Assembly (NCBI GenBank): GCA_030431165.1 | Contig: JAUIJQ010000070.1 | Coordinates: 1-9,981, forward strand | DNA: 9,981 nt | DNA from: Rhodothermia bacterium | GTDB taxonomy: Bacteria; Bacteroidota; Rhodothermia; Rhodothermales; JABDKH01 | Direction: 5' to 3' | Part shown: in pieces, positions 6,702-9,981 of the stretch | How the letters are laid out: the number at the start of each line of letters is the position of its first letter | How positions within the stretch are numbered: position 1 is the first letter of the stretch | Notes under the pieces: generated by a model | Seen by the model: the letters and a program-made list of their open reading frames with translations, nothing else | What the model was told of the DNA's origin: nothing | The model's database searches: none | Position numbers and translations under genes: made by a program

Positions 6702-7880
6702 CTAGTGAACAAATTGTAATTCAGATACGGAATCGGCGCGCTGGTGTTGCTCAAACGCGCCCTCAAGGTAAGTCCGCAACCCGTCCCTGAATGCCTCCTG
6801 CGAGAAGCGCATAGCATGACTGCGGATTTCGGACGGCTCAAACCGGGTCCCCATGGACTCAAAGCGGCGAACCGCATCTGCAATAGAATCGGCATCCTGA
6901 CGATCAAAGAGCACGCCCGTCACGCCATCGACCACCGTTTCCGTGACACCGCCCGAACCAAACCCGATCACCGGCGTGCCGGTCGCCTGCGCCTCGCACG
7001 GAACGATTCCGAAATCCTCTTCGGCGGCAAAAACAAACGCGCGGGCACGACTGATCAGGTCGACAAGCTCGTCCTGCGACTTGTACCCAACCATCTCCAC
7101 ATTCGGTCCGGCCTTCTCAGCAATCCTCGATCGCTCCGGACCATCGCCGACGATGACAAGACGTCGATCCGCGAGCTGGGTAAACGCCTCAGCGATTACG
7201 TCCATACGCTTGTACGGTACCATTCGGGACGCCGTGATGTAGTAGTCGTCTTTCTCAGGCTGAAGCGAGAACGACTCAACGTCAACCGGTGGATGGATTA
7301 CTTGCGCCTCGCGCCGATAGGTCTTGCGGATTCGATCTGCGACGAACGCGCTGTTCGCCAGGAAGTGATCAACACGATTTGCCGTCGCAACATCAAAATT
7401 GCGGATGTAGTGCAGTGTCGCACGGGCAATCATGCTTCGCAGTCCGCGGGTAATTCCCCCCTCCTCGAGATACTGGAAGTACAGGTCCCACGCGTACCTG
7501 ACCGGACTGTGCACATAGCTCACGTGCAACTGCTTAGGCGTCGTAAGCACAGCTTTTGCAACCACATACGACGATGATATAACCAGATCGTAGCCGCGGA
7601 GATCAAACTGTTCAATCGCCAGCGGAGCAAGACCGAGATAGTAGCGATACCACCGGCGCGCAAAAGGCATCCGCTGTATAAACGAGGTCGTGACTTCGCG
7701 GCCGCCCAGGAAAGCTCGCTGATCGTCAGGAAGAAACTCAATCAGGCTGAACACGTCCGACTGTGGAACGACTTCAAGAATCTGCTCCAACACGCGTTCA
7801 GCACCGGCATAGACGGGGAGCCAGTCGTGTACGATGGCAACACGAGCTTCCTTGAGGTTCGTTGTCGGTCTTGTCGACAT
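6702..7880 (-). CDS. Glycosyltransferase family 4
   Basis: 392 residues with the GT-B layout of retaining GT4 enzymes, which move a sugar from a nucleotide donor to a lipid-linked or growing glycan on the cytoplasmic side. The N-terminal acceptor domain begins RVAIVHDWLPVYAGAERVLE (13-32) and contains HVSYVHSPVRYAWDLY (119-134), a pattern seen in mannosyltransferase-like GT4 proteins of O-antigen and EPS loci. The C-terminal donor domain opens near 215 (ITASRMVPYKRMD, with Arg219 and Lys224). It carries the EX7E signature as Glu288 and Glu296 within EDFGIVPCEA, followed by GTPVIGFGSGG (301-311). No membrane segment is seen. ATG 7880 is the first in-frame start near the conserved strand. AGGAG lies about 25 bases before it, too far for a normal ribosome site. 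It is the first gene of the minus-strand cluster. Sugar specificity is not predictable. Confidence 0.93.
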   Translation of the reverse strand: MSTRPTTNLKEARVAIVHDWLPVYAGAERVLEQILEVVPQSDVFSLIEFLPDDQRAFLGGREVTTSFIQRMPFARRWYRYYLGLAPLAIEQFDLRGYDLVISSSYVVAKAVLTTPKQLHVSYVHSPVRYAWDLYFQYLEEGGITRGLRSMIARATLHYIRNFDVATANRVDHFLANSAFVADRIRKTYRREAQVIHPPVDVESFSLQPEKDDYYITASRMVPYKRMDVIAEAFTQLADRRLVIVGDGPERSRIAEKAGPNVEMVGYKSQDELVDLISRARAFVFAAEEDFGIVPCEAQATGTPVIGFGSGGVTETVVDGVTGVLFDRQDADSIADAVRRFESMGTRFEPSEIRSHAMRFSQEAFRDGLRTYLEGAFEQHQRADSVSELQFVH

Positions 7881-7999
7881 GATGTGGACTGGCGCGCTGC
7901 TGACTCCTGCCGTCGAAGATAAGGCTATATTCGACCGACGACCGGGAAAATGAAGGGTTCGGCTCCCCAGTTAAGCGTTGGGAGCCTAACACCTTGGTC
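7881..7999. promoter_or_regulatory. Divergent intergenic region with probable back-to-back promoters
   Basis: 119 bases separate the start of the minus-strand polysaccharide cluster from the plus-strand NRPS gene, so promoters in both directions are expected here. On the plus strand, TATATT at 7926-7931 could be a -10 box, but no good -35 box lies at the right distance. On the minus strand I saw no clear box pair. Its right third is taken up by an inverted repeat, listed separately. Confidence 0.4.
7957..7990 (+). promoter_or_regulatory. Inverted repeat / hairpin in front of the NRPS start
   Basis: The left arm GTTCGGCTCCC (7957-7967) and right arm GGGAGCCTAAC (7980-7990) pair over 10 of 11 positions (one C/T mismatch) around a 12-base loop. 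The right arm holds GGGAG at 7980-7984, the only Shine-Dalgarno-like sequence before the gene. In mRNA the hairpin would hide it; as DNA the repeat could be an operator between the divergent genes. Confidence 0.5.
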
Positions 8000-9981
8000 A
8001 TGGCTGTCGATACTCTACGGATGCCCACTCAACCGTTTTCTGCAGTCCTCGTTGGCGACGAATCGCTACTGGTACGCTGCGGCGAGATCCTCATCGCGCG
8101 CGGCCACCGCGTCGATGCGATTGTCACTCGATCATCCGACGTTCGGGCGTTTGCGCAGTCGCACAGCATTGAGTGCCATGCAGATCCGGATGCGCTGTTG
8201 GGCTCGTCCGTTGCCGACTTCGACTTCCTCTTCAGCATTGCCAATCTGCGGATTCTCCCCAAGGACGTTGTCGCACTCCCGCGCAGGTACGCGATAAACT
8301 TTCACGACGGGCCTCTCCCCGCCCTCGCCGGGCTCCACACGACGTCCTGGGCGATTGCCGCGGGCAACGATTCCCATGCCGTCACGTGGCATGTTATGGA
8401 CGACGGAATCGACACGGGCCCGATCGTCGTTCAGCGCACTTTCAAAATCGCGACAACCGAAACTGCCTTTTCGTTAAACACGCGATGCTACGAGGCGGGC
8501 CGTTCATCTTTTGAAGAACTCGTCGAACGCATCGAATCTCATTCCATAGAACCGACCGAGCAATCGGGACCCCGCACGCTCTACAAGCGGGACCATCGTC
8601 CGCCTCACGGCGGATTGCTACTGCCATCGATGAGCGCGGTGGAGCAAGACCGTTTAGTACGAGCGCTCTTTTTTGGCCCGTACGACAACCCGATCGGGCT
8701 GCCTCGCCTACCACTGCGGCACGCACTATTCGTTTTGGCGGCGTCACGCGGAGCTGAGGGTGAGTGCCAGGCCGACGTGCCGCCAGGAACGCTGTTGTCA
8801 CTTGACGATGAGCGTGCCGTGGTTGTTACCTGCGACGGGTGCATCGCGTATGAGCGCGTCGTAGACATCGGCGGCACCGAACAGCCAGCCGGTGCCGCCT
8901 TGCAAGCATTGGGGCTTAAGGTTGGTGAGCCGATTGTTCAGCTCGATCTGGATGAGATTGCGAGTTTTGTCGCAATCGATAAAGCCGCGATCCGAAACGA
9001 ATTTGCCGGCCTCGGGCAAATCCGGGATCCATTGCCGCTGACGGGAGCTCGGATCCTGCCAACGACCGACCCGCTGCCACAAGCAGACGGCGCAGCATCA
9101 TCGAAGCAATTACATGCGGAAGGCGCGCGATCTGGTGCCGACCTGATTGGGCTCAGCAGGGTCGTTGGTGGGCCCGATGCTCCCTTCAGTGTTGAGGAAA
9201 TCGGAGCAGCCACCGTCGCCGTTTTCCTGGGCAAGCTTGGCGACGAAGCAACGTTCGACCTTGATGTTGTGACAAGCGTAGCTGACCACGTCACGCCTGT
9301 CGACTTTACATCGGGGTTACCGATTCGCTTTTCGTGTACCGATCGTCGTGCACCGCTGGCTGACCACATCAGACGCGCGGCGGCGCAACTGCAGGTCGCG
9401 GCGCGCCCGTTTGTGTTGCGGCGTGACGTCGCCATCCGACGCTCAGGCGCAGCCGACCTTCTTTCAGACAATGCGCGGGCGGCCAGGATCGTATTGGAAC
9501 TCGGCGAGGTGGGTCGCGGCCTGGACGATGCCGCGCTACGAATCCGGATTACCGACGGCGCCGTCTACTGGCAGCCTGGTCACGTGACGGATCGTCACTC
9601 GGATCCCCGGCGTATTTCAAATCTTTTCGACGAGTTTGTCTCTACCGTCCTCGCCGCACCAGACACACCGCTTGCCGAGATCAGCTTGTGTCCGGTCTCC
9701 GAGCGCGGGGCCATCGAAGGCGAAATCGTCGAAGATGCCAACGCGACGTTTCTTCTGCACGATGCGATCGAAGACGGATTAGGCGACGATCCGGACCGTG
9801 TCGTCGCCGTATGGAACGATGGTGAGTTGACGGCCGGCGGGCTGGTTGACGCCGCCAATCAATTGGCATCCGCCCTTCGCGTGCGGGGTGCCGGACCCGG
9901 CGACCGCGTCGGCATTTGCGTTGAACGCGACGGCGACATCCTCACAGGTGTCCTTGGAATTCTCAAGTCGGGCGCAGCATA
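8000..9981 (+). CDS. Nonribosomal peptide synthetase with N-terminal formyltransferase, 5' part (runs off right edge)
   Basis: The frame is open from 8000 to the edge (660 codons). Residues 14-195 form a formyltetrahydrofolate-dependent formyltransferase. Asn100, His102 and Asp138, in INFHDGPLP (99-107) and DDGIDTG (134-140), match the catalytic Asn-His-Asp of methionyl-tRNA formyltransferase, including the 38-residue spacing. Residues 193-330 resemble the formyltransferase C-terminal domain (TLYKRDHRPPHGG, 193-205; FFGPYDNPIGLP, 224-235). After a linker (about 350-395), residues 396-570 look like a condensation-domain C-lobe with no HHxxxDG motif. An adenylation domain opens near 585: LTAGGLVDAANQLASALR (610-627) is in the A1 region, and LGILKSGAA (652-660) is the start of motif A2. 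FHDGPLP-type formyltransferases occur as NRPS/PKS loading domains. The product should be a formylated aminoacyl or peptidyl compound; the amino acid cannot be read because the specificity pocket lies beyond the window. ATG 8000 is 15 bases after GGGAG; an in-frame TTG at 7994 has a more normal 9-base spacing. Confidence 0.87.
   Translation, partial: MAVDTLRMPTQPFSAVLVGDESLLVRCGEILIARGHRVDAIVTRSSDVRAFAQSHSIECHADPDALLGSSVADFDFLFSIANLRILPKDVVALPRRYAINFHDGPLPALAGLHTTSWAIAAGNDSHAVTWHVMDDGIDTGPIVVQRTFKIATTETAFSLNTRCYEAGRSSFEELVERIESHSIEPTEQSGPRTLYKRDHRPPHGGLLLPSMSAVEQDRLVRALFFGPYDNPIGLPRLPLRHALFVLAASRGAEGECQADVPPGTLLSLDDERAVVVTCDGCIAYERVVDIGGTEQPAGAALQALGLKVGEPIVQLDLDEIASFVAIDKAAIRNEFAGLGQIRDPLPLTGARILPTTDPLPQADGAASSKQLHAEGARSGADLIGLSRVVGGPDAPFSVEEIGAATVAVFLGKLGDEATFDLDVVTSVADHVTPVDFTSGLPIRFSCTDRRAPLADHIRRAAAQLQVAARPFVLRRDVAIRRSGAADLLSDNARAARIVLELGEVGRGLDDAALRIRITDGAVYWQPGHVTDRHSDPRRISNLFDEFVSTVLAAPDTPLAEISLCPVSERGAIEGEIVEDANATFLLHDAIEDGLGDDPDRVVAVWNDGELTAGGLVDAANQLASALRVRGAGPGDRVGICVERDGDILTGVLGILKSGAA

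Noticed and set aside
6674..6907. Upstream in-frame extension of the SLBB gene to ATG 6907
   Set aside because: It would run deep into the GT4 gene and place 78 non-conserved residues before a clear signal peptide that starts at 6673.
6744..7577. 277-codon open frame on the plus strand
   Set aside because: It is antisense to the GT4 gene, which carries the EX7E signature. Its composition, rich in Arg and His, is typical of an antisense shadow, and no domain is visible.

Overview
The window looks like part of a chromosomal surface-polysaccharide (exopolysaccharide or capsule) locus from a GC-rich Gram-negative bacterium. The evidence for Gram-negative is a chain-length regulator (Wzz-like) fused in one polypeptide to a C-terminal tyrosine autokinase (Wzc type), plus a secreted SLBB export-type protein. 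Most starts have weak Shine-Dalgarno sites, and several genes are joined by ATGA/GTGA overlaps. Rhodothermota/Bacteroidota-allied bacteria or Gemmatimonadota would fit, but I cannot settle the phylum from this sequence and found no rRNA or marker gene.

Layout: everything from 7880 down to the left edge is on the minus strand and reads as one gene cluster. In transcription order it holds a GT4 glycosyltransferase (7880-6702), a small secreted SLBB-domain protein (6673-6167), a 342-base non-coding gap, the Wzc-type tyrosine autokinase (5824-3506), an exostosin-like glycosyltransferase (3433-2465), two sulfotransferases of different types (2468-1344 and 1275-316), and the first 106 codons of a probable glycosyltransferase (319 to the left edge). 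The last four junctions are overlaps or gaps of about 70 bases. Together they suggest synthesis and export of a sulfated polysaccharide. No flippase, polymerase or priming transferase lies inside the window.

A single long reading frame on the plus strand starts near 8000, divergent from the polysaccharide genes, and runs off the right edge. It begins with a formyltransferase carrying the intact Asn-His-Asp catalytic triad. A stretch resembling the C-terminal lobe of a condensation domain follows, and then the beginning of an adenylation domain. It is therefore the start of a nonribosomal peptide synthetase (NRPS) that probably formylates its substrate or product.

Two non-coding regions hold structure. 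The divergent spacer (7881-7999) has a strong inverted repeat directly in front of the NRPS start, and its right arm contains the only Shine-Dalgarno-like sequence there. The gap in front of the kinase gene (5825-6166) holds a nested GC-rich stem-loop, four degenerate 12-base tandem repeats and a 10-base perfect palindrome. It may be the control region for the second half of the cluster. No tRNA, rRNA, CRISPR array, insertion sequence or integrase was seen.
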